In this document: positions 51,350 through 60,646 of the stretch, piece after piece
Layout of the letters: each line of letters begins with the position of its first letter
How positions within the stretch are numbered: the stretch's first letter is position 1
From: an uncultured Bacteroidota bacterium
Lineage (GTDB): Bacteria > Bacteroidota > Bacteroidia > Chitinophagales > Chitinophagaceae
Assembly: GCA_903904855.1 (NCBI GenBank)
Contig: CAIVEH010000248.1
Location: 1-64,000, forward strand
Direction of reading: 5' to 3'
DNA length: 64,000 nt
The notes under the pieces: generated by a model
The model's input: only the letters and a program-made list of their open reading frames with translations
Told to the model about the DNA's origin: nothing
The model's database searches: none
Translations under genes and position numbers: made by a program

Positions 51350-52441
51350 ATGACACAGGAAAACCTGAAGGAAATGCGGGACCGTATGCAGCATCTGCAC
51401 CGCTTCCTGAATATAAATGATAAACTCGCGAAACTGGAAAACGACCGGCAACTCACGCTGTCCCCCGGTTTCTGGGATGATAATGCCCGTGCCACAGGCA
51501 TCCTCAAAGAGATCAAGATCAACAAATACTGGACTGAGTTTTTTGATAGGGTTAATTCAACAATAGAAGATTTTGCGGTCCTTTTTGATTTCTGGAAGGA
51601 AGGGGAAGCTACCGAAGAAGAGGTGAAGGAGGTGTATGACAGGGCTGTGAAGGAAGTAGACGAACTGGAATTTAAATCAACGCTCAATGAACCTGTAGAT
51701 GAATTGCCTGCTATGCTGGTTATCAACAGTGGTGCAGGCGGAACAGAGAGTCAGGACTGGGCCGAGATGCTGCTGCGTATGTATCGTATGTATGGCGAAA
51801 AGCAGGGCTGGAAAGTGAGCGAGATAGATATACAATATGGCGATGGGGCAGGCATCAAGCAGGCAACCCTTGAGTTTGATGGTGAGTTTGCCTATGGATT
51901 GCTGAAGGCCGAGAGCGGTGTTCACAGGCTGGTACGTATTTCGCCATTCGATTCAAATGCAAGGCGGCATACTTCTTTTGCATCGGTTTTTGTGTATCCG
52001 CTGATTGATGATACGATTGATATTCAGGTGAGCCCTGCAGATATTGAATGGGCTTTCTTCAGAAGTGGTGGTTCAGGTGGACAGAATGTAAACAAGGTGG
52101 AAACGGCTGTAAGGCTGAAGCATATACCCTCTGGTATAATTGTGGAGTGTCAGATAGCCCGTACACAGGGTGAGAACAGGGAAAAGGCCATGACCATGCT
52201 GAAGAGCCGCCTCTATGAGGAGGAAATGCGCAAGCGCCAGGAAGCATTGAATACAACAAACTCTGCCAAGAAGAAGATAGAGTGGGGGTCGCAGATCAGG
52301 AGCTATGTATTTCATCCTTATAAAATGATCAAAGACCACCGTACCGATTATGAGGTAGGTAATGTGCAGCCGGTGATGGATGGGGAGCTGGATGATTTTA
52401 TTAAGGCGTACCTGATGTCAATGCAAACCCCTGAACCGTAA
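51350..52441 (+). CDS. prfB: Peptide chain release factor 2 (RF2)
   Basis: A 363-residue class I release factor that terminates translation at UGA and UAA. It shows the SPF tripeptide (198-200) that recognises UGA and the GGQ peptidyl-hydrolysis motif (243-245) in [21 protein letters not shown] chose ATG 51350 over the GTG at 51323 because the -7 box lies between them. Many bacterial prfB genes need +1 frameshifting at an early UGA; here HRFLNIND continues in one frame with no stop, so that autoregulation is absent. Confidence 0.95.
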   Translation: MTQENLKEMRDRMQHLHRFLNINDKLAKLENDRQLTLSPGFWDDNARATGILKEIKINKYWTEFFDRVNSTIEDFAVLFDFWKEGEATEEEVKEVYDRAVKEVDELEFKSTLNEPVDELPAMLVINSGAGGTESQDWAEMLLRMYRMYGEKQGWKVSEIDIQYGDGAGIKQATLEFDGEFAYGLLKAESGVHRLVRISPFDSNARRHTSFASVFVYPLIDDTIDIQVSPADIEWAFFRSGGSGGQNVNKVETAVRLKHIPSGIIVECQIARTQGENREKAMTMLKSRLYEEEMRKRQEALNTTNSAKKKIEWGSQIRSYVFHPYKMIKDHRTDYEVGNVQPVMDGELDDFIKAYLMSMQTPEP

Positions 52442-52574
52442 ACCCCGCCTCCGCGGCGGCGGAGAGTCCTGCTTTGAGCTATTAATCTATATTTTGGATT
52501 TAGTCCTGTGATTATACATTTTTATTGAAATGATTGCAAGCTTAATTATTAATAAAAAGCTGAGGTCTTTTGAT

Positions 52575-52607
52575 CCGGCAAAGCCCCTTTAGGGGTTTGG
52601 GGTTATT
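52575..52607 (+). repeat. CCCCTTTAGGGG dispersed repeat, copy 4
   Basis: CCGGCAAAGCCCC, TTTAGGGGTTTGGGG, TTATT, ending directly at the ATG of the ABC transporter. It matches copy 2, including the CGGCAAAG prefix. Confidence 0.82.
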
Positions 52608-54371
52608 ATGGTTACACCAAAAAAAGTTTTCAATTTTAAGTTGTTACGGCGGATATTCTCCTTCTCCAGGCCGTACAGGAAAACTTTGTACCTGGCTGCC
52701 GTACTGGCTGTTATACTGGCTGTAATAGCGCCCCTACGGCCCTTTCTGATCCGGATGTCGGTGGACCAATATATAGGTCATAACCTGATGAAGGGGTTGA
52801 TTATGATTACGGTGTTTCAGTTCGGGATGTTACTCATTGAAAGCCTGCTGCGGTTCTGGTTTGCCTACCGCTCCAACTGGCTGGGCCAGACGGTGGTGAA
52901 TGATATCCGCAACACCGTTTTTCGCAAAATACTGTTTCAGGATATTTCATTTTACGATCGCACTCCTATTGGTACACTAACCACCCGCACCATTAACGAT
53001 ATTGAGTCTATCAATGATATTTTCTCCGAAGGGATCATTTCAATAGTAGCGGATTGTCTCACAATTATTGCCATTATTATTATGATGCTGTTTACAGATT
53101 GGCGCATTACTCTGGCTTGTCTGGCTCCTTTTCCATTACTGATTCTGGCTACATGGTGGTTTAAAGAAGCGGTCAATAAATCTTTCCAGACGGTAAGGAA
53201 TGCAGTAGCTGCGCTCAATGCATTTGTTCAGGAGCATCTTACCGGCATGTACATTGTTCAGGCTTTTGCCGCCGAGCAAAGAGAGCTGGATAAGTTCACT
53301 GCCATCAATCAACAGCACCGGGATGCCAATATCAAGGGCATTTTTGCTTATTCGGTTTTCTTTCCTGTGGTCGAGATTATACTTGCAGCAAGTACAGGTC
53401 TGCTGGTTTGGTATGGAGCGGTAAGGGTATTCAATGCCCATACATCGGTAGGAGTGATTATTTCATTTGTTCTTTACCTGAACTTGTTGTTCAGGCCGCT
53501 AAGGATGATGGCTGATAAATTCAATGTGCTCCAGATGGGTATAATTGCCGGTGAGCGGGTGTTTACCATTCTCGACAGTCAGGAGTACCTGGTCAGCAAC
53601 GGATCACTAATTGCGGAGCAATTAAGAGGTGATGTAGAATTCAGGGATGTACATTTCTCCTACAAGCCCGGAGTGCCGGTGCTGAGAGGTATTTCTTTCA
53701 GAATAGAAGCCGGTAAGACTATGGCAGTAGTGGGGCATACCGGCGCCGGCAAAACATCCTTGATCAGTATTCTCAATAGGCTTTATGAAATTGAAAGCGG
53801 CAGGATTATTATTGATGGACATGAGCTGAAGGAGTATGATATTCACAGCCTGCGCAGCCATATTGGTATTGTGCTGCAGGATGTGTTTTTATTTTCTGGC
53901 ACCATATCCGATAATATCACACTTCGCAACCCCGATATTCCCCGTTCAAAAGTAGAGCATGTGGCAAAAATGCTGGGCATGCACGATTTCATTATGAGGC
54001 TGCCGGGTGGTTATGATTTTGATGTAATGGAGCGGGGCAATACCTTATCGCAGGGGCAGCGGCAGTTATTATCGTTTGCGCGTGCATTGCTCTATGACCC
54101 GGCAATACTGATTCTGGATGAGGCCACCTCATCGGTAGACAGTGAGAGCGAACAACTCATTCAACATGCTATTGACACGCTTATCAAAGGCCGTACCTCC
54201 ATTATTATAGCTCACCGTTTGTCCACTATCCGTAAAGCCAATGAGATAATTGTTATGGACCATGGCACTATCATTGAGCGGGGCACACACAACTCATTAA
54301 TAAGCGATATGGGAGCCTATTACGAGCTATATACCGCTGTTGAAAAAACGCTGGTTGATAAGATAATATAA
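52608..54371 (+). CDS. ABC exporter, fused permease and ATPase (MsbA/LmrA type)
   Basis: A 587-residue half-transporter. Residues ~25-310 hold the six-helix transmembrane domain, with the coupling region FYDRTPIGTLTTRTINDI typical of exporters. The ATPase has Walker A GHTGAGKT (376-383), signature LSQGQRQL, Walker B ILILDEATSSVD and the switch histidine in IIAHRLSTI. It works as a homodimer or heterodimer to move lipids or drugs out of the cell; the substrate is unknown. It stands alone, with no partner ABC gene nearby. Confidence 0.9.
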   Translation: MVTPKKVFNFKLLRRIFSFSRPYRKTLYLAAVLAVILAVIAPLRPFLIRMSVDQYIGHNLMKGLIMITVFQFGMLLIESLLRFWFAYRSNWLGQTVVNDIRNTVFRKILFQDISFYDRTPIGTLTTRTINDIESINDIFSEGIISIVADCLTIIAIIIMMLFTDWRITLACLAPFPLLILATWWFKEAVNKSFQTVRNAVAALNAFVQEHLTGMYIVQAFAAEQRELDKFTAINQQHRDANIKGIFAYSVFFPVVEIILAASTGLLVWYGAVRVFNAHTSVGVIISFVLYLNLLFRPLRMMADKFNVLQMGIIAGERVFTILDSQEYLVSNGSLIAEQLRGDVEFRDVHFSYKPGVPVLRGISFRIEAGKTMAVVGHTGAGKTSLISILNRLYEIESGRIIIDGHELKEYDIHSLRSHIGIVLQDVFLFSGTISDNITLRNPDIPRSKVEHVAKMLGMHDFIMRLPGGYDFDVMERGNTLSQGQRQLLSFARALLYDPAILILDEATSSVDSESEQLIQHAIDTLIKGRTSIIIAHRLSTIRKANEIIVMDHGTIIERGTHNSLISDMGAYYELYTAVEKTLVDKII

Positions 54372-54838
54372 GCGATGGGTGCTTATACCTGCAATCGAAA
54401 TAATTGCAAGCCCCCTGGTCATTTATAATGACATTATATAAGTGTTTTCTGAAGCAAAAGTGGGAAGGTAAGAAGCTGCTATTAAAAATACCTGACTTTC
54501 CGGCTACGGTTCCATGCAATTGAAGATCTCCGACCTTTGTGCATTTGATTGCTGTTTTTGCGGAATAAACTAGCCAGGCCCTTGGTAAATTTTTCGAATA
54601 ATATCCAGAACATTTTTTAAACAAATAAAGATTACAAATTGGCTTACGGGTCGCTTAATTGGCCAACAAGTTAAGGCGACTATTTTGCTGTTTTACAAGA
54701 GAGTATGTTGCCAAATTAATAAGTTATTGTTAAGCCATTTATGCCGTCTTGTTAATCTTATCAGTTATCAGAATCGGCTGTTCTATAGCTTTATTTGAAT
54801 TCTCAGTAATCAATATACGCTAAGCACCTGCATTGGGT
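54372..54838. other. Intergenic region without recognisable genes
   Basis: Close to 500 bp between the ABC exporter and mnmH genes. Only a short inverted repeat, GTCATT..AATGAC near 54418, and AT-rich sequence were seen. A minus-strand frame here lacks any family feature. Confidence 0.45.
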
Positions 54839-54846
54839 TATCTTTG
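54839..54846 (+). promoter_or_regulatory. -7 promoter box (TATCTTTG) of the mnmH-selD operon
   Basis: An exact TAnnTTTG match 20 bp before the mnmH ATG. Confidence 0.6.
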
Positions 54847-54865
54847 ATCTATTATCAGCCTTTAG

Positions 54866-55969
54866 ATGCCACAAATAAGCATTGATGAATTCATAAATTA
54901 TTCTGGCAGTATGCCCATTATGGATGTTCGCAGTCCCGGAGAGTATGCTCATGCCCATATTCCAGGTGCTTATAGCCTTCCGTTGTTTACCGATGAGGAG
55001 CGGAAAGTTGTGGGAACCTTGTATAAACAGGAGGGAAGGGAACAGGCAATAAAAGCAGGGCTTGATTACTATGGGCCCAAAATGCGTCATATGGTGGAGG
55101 AGGTTGAGGGAATTCTCAGGAAATTTGAATCTCCCAATACCCAACCCCTAATTCCAAACTCTAAATTCCAAATTCCAAATTCCAACCCCCCAATCCCCAA
55201 TTCCATACTGCTGCACTGTTGGCGCGGGGGCATGCGCAGCGCAGGGGTTGCCTGGTTGCTGGATCTTTACGGTTTCAAAGTTTATACACTAAGAGGTGGG
55301 TATAAGGCTTATCGAAACTGGGTTTTGGCGCAATTTGAAAAGCCTTATCCTTTCAGGATATTGGGTGGCTATACAGGTTCTGGTAAAACCGGTGTGCTGA
55401 AAGTGATGGTAAAAGCAAAACATGCTGTCATTGACCTGGAGGGGCTGGCGCATCACAAAGGATCAGCGTTTGGCGCATTAGGCGAGGCTGCTCAGCCTGG
55501 CCAGGAGCACTTTGAAAATATCCTTGCCGCTGAACTGCATAAAGTCTCCAATGAATTACCTGAAGGAAGCTGCATTTGGCTGGAGGACGAAAGCAGGAGA
55601 ATAGGCAATTTGAACCTACCACCTCGGCTCTGGGAAAATATGAGGCGCTCCCCATTGTATTTTCTGGAAATACCTTTTGAAGAAAGGCTTGAATATATAG
55701 TAGCTGAATATGGGAAATTTAAAAAAGAAGAACTCATCAATTCTGTTCTTCGTATCACCAAAAGGCTCGGTAACCTGAATACAAAAAATGCAATCAACTA
55801 TCTGCTGGAAGATAACCTGAAAGAAAGCTTCAGGATACTTTTAGCCTACTACGATAAATTTTACAGCAAGGATATTGATAACAGGGAAACATTAAAAGAA
55901 CGGATAAATATTATACATTGCGAGCACGTAGATGCTATGGCTAATCTTAAAAATCTAATTTATAAATAA
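54866..55969 (+). CDS. mnmH: tRNA 2-selenouridine synthase (selenophosphate-dependent)
   Basis: A 367-residue enzyme that replaces sulfur in 2-thiouridine at the wobble base of Lys, Glu and Gln tRNAs by selenium. The N-terminal rhodanese domain starts MPQISIDEFI..MDVRSPGEYAHAHIPGA and has the catalytic Cys118 in LLHCWRGGMRS; the P-loop domain has GGYTGSGKT (167-175). Between residues ~88 and 113 lies a low-complexity insert (SPNTQPLIPNSKFQIPNSN..) encoded by ATTCCAAATTCCAA-like repeats; without it Cys118 would be near residue 97, as in E. coli. selD follows after 8 bp and supplies selenophosphate. Confidence 0.92.
   Translation: MPQISIDEFINYSGSMPIMDVRSPGEYAHAHIPGAYSLPLFTDEERKVVGTLYKQEGREQAIKAGLDYYGPKMRHMVEEVEGILRKFESPNTQPLIPNSKFQIPNSNPPIPNSILLHCWRGGMRSAGVAWLLDLYGFKVYTLRGGYKAYRNWVLAQFEKPYPFRILGGYTGSGKTGVLKVMVKAKHAVIDLEGLAHHKGSAFGALGEAAQPGQEHFENILAAELHKVSNELPEGSCIWLEDESRRIGNLNLPPRLWENMRRSPLYFLEIPFEERLEYIVAEYGKFKKEELINSVLRITKRLGNLNTKNAINYLLEDNLKESFRILLAYYDKFYSKDIDNRETLKERINIIHCEHVDAMANLKNLIYK
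55131..55204 (+). repeat. Short-period repeat inside mnmH
   Basis: Degenerate tandem AATTCCA / CCAAATT units, expanded in frame and translated as a P-N-S/Q-I-P-rich linker within the rhodanese domain. Confidence 0.75.
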
Positions 55970-55977
55970 GGCTGATT

Positions 55978-57042
55978 ATGGAAACTCAAAATGAACCAAT
56001 ACGGCTCACACAATATTCTCATGGCGCTGGTTGCGGCTGCAAAATTGCGCCATCAGTATTGCAGGAAATACTGAAAACCGATGTGCCTCAGCCATTCAAT
56101 GGTAAGCTCCTTGTTGGCAACAGCTCAAACGATGATGCTGCTGCTTACGACCTCGGTAATGGCACAGCGCTGATATCTACTACCGATTTTTTCATGCCTA
56201 TTGTTGATGATCCTTATGATTTTGGCAGGATAGCTGCTGCAAATGCAATAAGCGATGTGTATGCTATGGGAGGAAGACCCATAATGGCCATAGCCATACT
56301 TGGCTGGCCTGTAAAGAAATTGCCTGCTGCAGTAGCGGCCCGCGTGCTGGAAGGTGGCAGGGCGGTTTGCAATGAGGTAGGCATACCACTGGCGGGTGGC
56401 CACAGTATTGACACACCAGAGCCCATTTTCGGACTGGCAGTAAGCGGTCTTTGCGATATTACACACCTGAAAAGAAACAATACAGCACAAGAAGGCGATC
56501 TGCTGTTTCTCACCAAACCGCTTGGGGTTGGCATTCTCTCTACTGCCCAGAAAAGAGGCTTGCTGAAACCGGAGCATCTGGAAGTACTTTTAAAGCAACT
56601 CACGCAAATCAATAAAACCGGCGAAGCACTTGGCAAAATAGCAGGCGTTACTGCACTTACCGATGTAACAGGCTTCGGCCTGGGTGGCCACTTGGTAGAG
56701 ATGGCTGAGGGCAGTGGCCTCACTGCCGAATTGTACTATTCTCAGATTAAACTCATTGAGGGAGTAAAAGAATACCTGGCATTAAATACCATCCCCGATG
56801 GCACATTCAGAAACTGGAGCAGCTATGGAAGCAAAATTAATTTTGAACCGGGTGTGAATGGCATGGAAGCATTCAACTTGCTGCCCGATGCTCAAACTAA
56901 TGGCGGCTTGCTGATAGCAGTTAACCCTGCATCCGCCAGGGAGGTTGTTGATTTACTGAATCAGAATGGCCTTGCTGATTTCATATCTCCGATTGGTAAA
57001 ATGATTGCTAAGCAGGAGAACGTGATAATTGTAAAACCGTAG
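55978..57042 (+). CDS. selD: Selenide, water dikinase (selenophosphate synthetase)
   Basis: A 354-residue ATP-dependent enzyme that makes selenophosphate from selenide. The N-terminal motif HGAGCGCKIAP carries the catalytic cysteine Cys19 (the E. coli Cys17 position) and Lys22; DDAAAYDLG, STTDFFMPIVDDP, ANAISDVYAMGG and LAGGHSIDTPEPIFGLAVSG are the ATP and metal sites. It is a cysteine rather than a selenocysteine form. It forms an operon with mnmH, so selenium here serves tRNA modification; selA/selB are not visible in the window. Confidence 0.95.
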   Translation: METQNEPIRLTQYSHGAGCGCKIAPSVLQEILKTDVPQPFNGKLLVGNSSNDDAAAYDLGNGTALISTTDFFMPIVDDPYDFGRIAAANAISDVYAMGGRPIMAIAILGWPVKKLPAAVAARVLEGGRAVCNEVGIPLAGGHSIDTPEPIFGLAVSGLCDITHLKRNNTAQEGDLLFLTKPLGVGILSTAQKRGLLKPEHLEVLLKQLTQINKTGEALGKIAGVTALTDVTGFGLGGHLVEMAEGSGLTAELYYSQIKLIEGVKEYLALNTIPDGTFRNWSSYGSKINFEPGVNGMEAFNLLPDAQTNGGLLIAVNPASAREVVDLLNQNGLADFISPIGKMIAKQENVIIVKP

Positions 57043-57100
57043 GTGAGGTTTTGTAGTAAAGAGATAGTTAGGTATTTTTATTTCCAATAATCAGGTTTTT

Positions 57101-57724
57101 ATGGGTAAAAAAGATGAGCGCATAGACGCTTATATTGCCAAGGCTGCTGATTTTGCTAAGCCAATTCTGATTCACCTCAGGGATATGATGCATACCCTAT
57201 GCCCCGATGTTGAAGAAACATGGAAATGGAGTTTCCCTGTCTTTGTTTACAAAGGTGCCATCATGTGCAATATGGCTGCATTCAAGGCGCATTGTTCCTT
57301 CGGATTCTGGAAAGCGTCATTAATGGAGGATACCGACAAATTATTCGATCTGCAGGAACGGGACGGCATGGGCCACTTCGGGAAAATTTACAGCATCAAA
57401 GACCTGCCCAAAGACGCCATCCTTAAGAAATACATAAAGGCAGCAATGAAGCTCAACGAAGATGGTGTGAAATTGCCTGCAAAGGCTAAGGTTACCGAAG
57501 AAAAGAAAAAGGAACTTGAAGTGCCTGATTATTTTATTGCCGAACTGAAGAAAAGCAAACCTGCACAGAAGAATTTTGATGCATTCAGCTACTCCTGCAA
57601 AAAAGAATATGTGCAATGGTTTGAAGATGCCAAAACCGAAGTTACCCGCAACAAACGCATTTCTCAGGCCCTGGAATGGATCGCAGAAGGAAAAGACCGT
57701 AACTGGAAGTATAAAAATTGCTGA
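57101..57724 (+). CDS. DUF1801/YdeI-type protein with OmdA-like C-terminus
   Basis: A 207-residue soluble protein. The N-terminal ~110 residues match the DUF1801/YdhG fold (LRDMMHTLCPDVEETWKWSFPVFVYKGAIMCNMAAFKAHCSFGFW), and the C-terminal part has the OmdA/YdeI bacteriocin-protection pattern (VPDYFIAELKKSKPAQKNFDAFSYSCKKEYVQWFEDAKTEVTRNKRISQALEWIAEGK). The combination is common in Bacteroidota. The biochemical role is unknown; resistance to stress or antimicrobial peptides has been proposed for relatives. Confidence 0.85.
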   Translation: MGKKDERIDAYIAKAADFAKPILIHLRDMMHTLCPDVEETWKWSFPVFVYKGAIMCNMAAFKAHCSFGFWKASLMEDTDKLFDLQERDGMGHFGKIYSIKDLPKDAILKKYIKAAMKLNEDGVKLPAKAKVTEEKKKELEVPDYFIAELKKSKPAQKNFDAFSYSCKKEYVQWFEDAKTEVTRNKRISQALEWIAEGKDRNWKYKNC

Positions 57725-57775
57725 CAGAATCCAACCGTTTACAGATTTATTTTCATCAAAAAACCTTTAATAATA

Positions 57776-58189
57776 ATGGAAAAGAGATTCCCGATACCGC
57801 CTTTTACAATGGAGACTGCCTTGCAGAAGGTGAAGGCCGCCGAGGATGCCTGGAATACCAAAGACCCTGAGCGGGTTTCGATGGCTTACACTATAGACAC
57901 TGAATGGCGCAACCGTACTGACTTTATCAATGGCCGCGAAGAGGTGAAAGCCTTTCTGAAACGCAAATGGGAGAAGGAACTCGATTACCGGCTGAAGAAA
58001 GAACTCTGGGGCTTCAGGGAAAACCGCATGGCAGTGCGGTTCGAATACGAATGGCACGATGCCGCTGGGCAATGGTACCGCAGCTATGGCAATGAAATGT
58101 GGGAATTCGATGAAAACGGCTATATGCAGAAACGTTTTGCCAGCATCAATGATCTTGCAATAAATGAAGAAGACAGAAAGTTAAGATAA
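57776..58189 (+). CDS. DUF1348 / nuclear transport factor 2-like protein
   Basis: A 137-residue SnoaL/NTF2-like fold protein of the DUF1348 family: [88 protein letters not shown]. Length and pattern match the family closely. Function unknown; relatives are often next to small detoxification or stress proteins, as here. It lies 51 bp behind the DUF1801 gene and may be cotranscribed. Confidence 0.87.
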   Translation: MEKRFPIPPFTMETALQKVKAAEDAWNTKDPERVSMAYTIDTEWRNRTDFINGREEVKAFLKRKWEKELDYRLKKELWGFRENRMAVRFEYEWHDAAGQWYRSYGNEMWEFDENGYMQKRFASINDLAINEEDRKLR

Positions 58190-58263
58190 CTTTAGCTTGA
58201 ATCGGCTATCTGATTTATATCTGAACAAAGTGCTGAAACCCATTTTCTTACCCCAAAAGTACT

Positions 58264-58284
58264 CCCCTTCAGGGGCAGGGGGTT
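58264..58284 (+). repeat. CCCCTTTAGGGG-like repeat, divergent copy 5
   Basis: CCCCTTCAGGGGCAGGGGGTT, upstream of the TlpA-like gene; it differs at several positions from copies 2-4 but keeps the palindrome plus G-run layout. Confidence 0.55.
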
Positions 58285-58334
58285 AGTAGGTACTTTGCCA
58301 ATTTACCATTAAATTGCACCATTATTCAATACTT

Positions 58335-59483
58335 ATGAACAAGAAATTTTTTGCAGGCCTTATCCTGGTCTTAGGGCTGGTTGTTATTAATTCTGGTAAT
58401 ATTTACGCCGGCAATAAAGATAAGGCTGCTGCCAAACATCCTGTTACCATTACGGGCAATATTTCTGGTATGCCTCAGATGACTGTGGTACTGGAATTAC
58501 TAAGGGCAAACGATTCTCTGAAAGTGGTAGATTCACAGCGTTCCGATGCCTCAGGGCATTTTGTTTTTACTGAGTCAATATCAGAGCCCGGATTGTACCG
58601 CATCCATTTCACGCAGGATAAATTCATACTCCTTTCCCTCGACAAAGGCAACGTAAAATTGAGTGCAGGCTGGCCTATAGTTGATTATGTTGTCACCGGG
58701 TCGCCGGCTTCTGAGCAGCTTAAATTATTTGTAGATACCGTTATTGGCTATATGACGCTTATGAATGGTAGCGCCAGAAAAATAGATTCACTCAAAGGTA
58801 CCGGTAATACCGAACTGGCCAAGGACGAAGAAAGGATGAGAATGGAACTTAATTTGCAGTTCAGATCTGTTATAAAACGTTTCAGCGATGGAACACCTTA
58901 TGAGCCTAATGCCATTATAGCTGCCCGTATTCTTAGTCCTCAGGAAGATATGCAATATTTTATTTCGTTCGACAAAAGCCTGGATACCCGCTACCCGGGT
59001 ACCATTCTGACTAAAGAATTTCATCAGTTTGTTAACCGGCTTAAAGAAACTATGCCCGAACCTACTGAGGTAGGCGATAAAGCTCCGGATCTTACTTTGA
59101 TGGACACAGCAGGCAAAAAGGTTACCCTTTCGTCCTTGCAGGGCAAGTATGTGCTGCTCGATTTCTGGGCAAGCTGGTGTGGCCCTTGCCGTGCCGAAAA
59201 CCCAAATGTGCTGGCAGCTTACAAAAAATTTAAGGATAAAAACTTTACCATACTGGCTGTATCGCTCGATAATAACAAGGCTAAATGGATTGAAGCTGTG
59301 CATCACGATGCGCTTCTTTGGCGCCAGGTTAGCGACCTGATGGGATGGCAATCACCTGCAGCTGCCAAATATGCTGTACGGGGTATTCCCATGAATTTCC
59401 TCATCGACCCCAAAGGCGTAATTGTTGCTAAAAACCTGCGTGGTCCGGCACTCGAAGATAAACTGGCTGAATTGCTGAAGTGA
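58335..59483 (+). CDS. Exported TlpA/ResA-like thioredoxin with DUF4369 N-terminal domain
   Basis: A 382-residue protein with signal peptide MNKKFFAGLILVLGLVVINSG. Residues ~35-120 are a DUF4369-type beta domain (VTITGNISGMPQMTVVLELLRAND..GHFVFTESISEPGLYRI), then a helical linker, then a thioredoxin-fold domain from ~246 with the active site WCGPC (Cys282, Cys285) in DFWASWCGPCRAENP and cis-proline loop RGIPMNFLID. It reduces or exchanges disulfides in periplasmic or outer-membrane proteins or cytochromes. I chose ATG 58335 since upstream residues add no signal peptide. Confidence 0.88.
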   Translation: MNKKFFAGLILVLGLVVINSGNIYAGNKDKAAAKHPVTITGNISGMPQMTVVLELLRANDSLKVVDSQRSDASGHFVFTESISEPGLYRIHFTQDKFILLSLDKGNVKLSAGWPIVDYVVTGSPASEQLKLFVDTVIGYMTLMNGSARKIDSLKGTGNTELAKDEERMRMELNLQFRSVIKRFSDGTPYEPNAIIAARILSPQEDMQYFISFDKSLDTRYPGTILTKEFHQFVNRLKETMPEPTEVGDKAPDLTLMDTAGKKVTLSSLQGKYVLLDFWASWCGPCRAENPNVLAAYKKFKDKNFTILAVSLDNNKAKWIEAVHHDALLWRQVSDLMGWQSPAAAKYAVRGIPMNFLIDPKGVIVAKNLRGPALEDKLAELLK

Positions 59484-59577
59484 TTGGGCTCGTTTGTTTT
59501 TACTGAGTTGAGTAAATGTTTATTTAGCGGATGAATTATCCGGTCCTCTGGAATATTTTATTAAAGCAGAAACCTTA

Positions 59578-60501
59578 ATGAGCAGTAATAATTCTGGCCG
59601 GGTATCCGATAAGGCATTGATTGGCTGTATAGTTTTCAGTATGTTCCTTTGGGGCCTCAGCTGGCCATCGGGTAAGGTGCTTACGCATTATTGCTCTGCA
59701 GTCAATTTTGCGGTTTACAGGTATATTGTTGTGGTTACAACCTTATTTTTACTCTTGTATTCCCTTAAAATAAAGATTAAGATCAGCAGTGCTGGTATAC
59801 CTGCTGTGCTGGGCTCAGGCGTATTGCTGGCCATTTACAGTTATTTCTTCTTTATAGGGTTGAAGACTGGTTCGGCGGGTGCTGGTGGGGTATTGGTTAC
59901 CACCTTAAACCCCATAATGGCCTATGCCATTGGCATTTTAATAAGCAGGAAACTTCCTTCCCGCAATGAGGCTGCGGGCTTGGTTCTGGGCATTGCTGCT
60001 GGTTGCTTTCTGCTCAAGGTATGGGACAATTCAGCCTCACTTTTTGAGCGGGGCAATATTTATTTTCTGCTGGCAGCATTTACCTGGGCATGTATGAGCA
60101 AGCTCACCTCAAAAGGCGCAAAATACGGATCCTCACCGGGCTTTAGCCTCTGGCAATATCTGGTTACATTGATTTGTCTGTTGCCACTTATGGATTTCCA
60201 TGAGTTTGCGGCTGTAATACATATCAGCGATAGCAAGTTTTGGTGGAACATGTTCTTTAGTTCGGCTATTGTTACCTCGTTGGCCACCACGGTTTTCTTT
60301 TATGCTACTACTCGTCTTGGTGCCGAGCGGGCAGGTAGTTTTATATTGCTGGTGCCGCTTGCCGCTGCCGTTTCGGCATGGTTATTACTTGGTGAGCACA
60401 TACTGCCGCATACTGCCATTGGCGGGGTTTTGGGCATGGGCGCAGTTTATATGATTAATAAAAAGAACAGAGAAGTGGTTAGCTCCCCTGTTCCGGAATA
60501 G
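59578..60501 (+). CDS. DMT-superfamily transporter (EamA-type)
   Basis: A 307-residue integral membrane protein with ten hydrophobic segments and two EamA repeats: FSMFLWGLSWPSGKVL at the start, LKTGSAGAGGVLVTTLNPIMAY in the first half and LGAERAGSFILLVPLAAAVSAWLLLGE in the second, the characteristic signatures. Substrate unknown (amino acids, metabolites or drugs in relatives). Monocistronic from its position. Confidence 0.88.
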   Translation: MSSNNSGRVSDKALIGCIVFSMFLWGLSWPSGKVLTHYCSAVNFAVYRYIVVVTTLFLLLYSLKIKIKISSAGIPAVLGSGVLLAIYSYFFFIGLKTGSAGAGGVLVTTLNPIMAYAIGILISRKLPSRNEAAGLVLGIAAGCFLLKVWDNSASLFERGNIYFLLAAFTWACMSKLTSKGAKYGSSPGFSLWQYLVTLICLLPLMDFHEFAAVIHISDSKFWWNMFFSSAIVTSLATTVFFYATTRLGAERAGSFILLVPLAAAVSAWLLLGEHILPHTAIGGVLGMGAVYMINKKNREVVSSPVPE

Positions 60502-60646
60502 CCGGGGGAATTGTCGCATTTTATTCAAAAATATAAAGCATTACCGGTAATGCCAATCTGGCGACGGCGCTTTGAGAATACAAATCAATGCTTTTAAGCG
60601 GCAATATAGTTGCTGGCTATGCCTGAATCCGATACTGGAATTCAAT

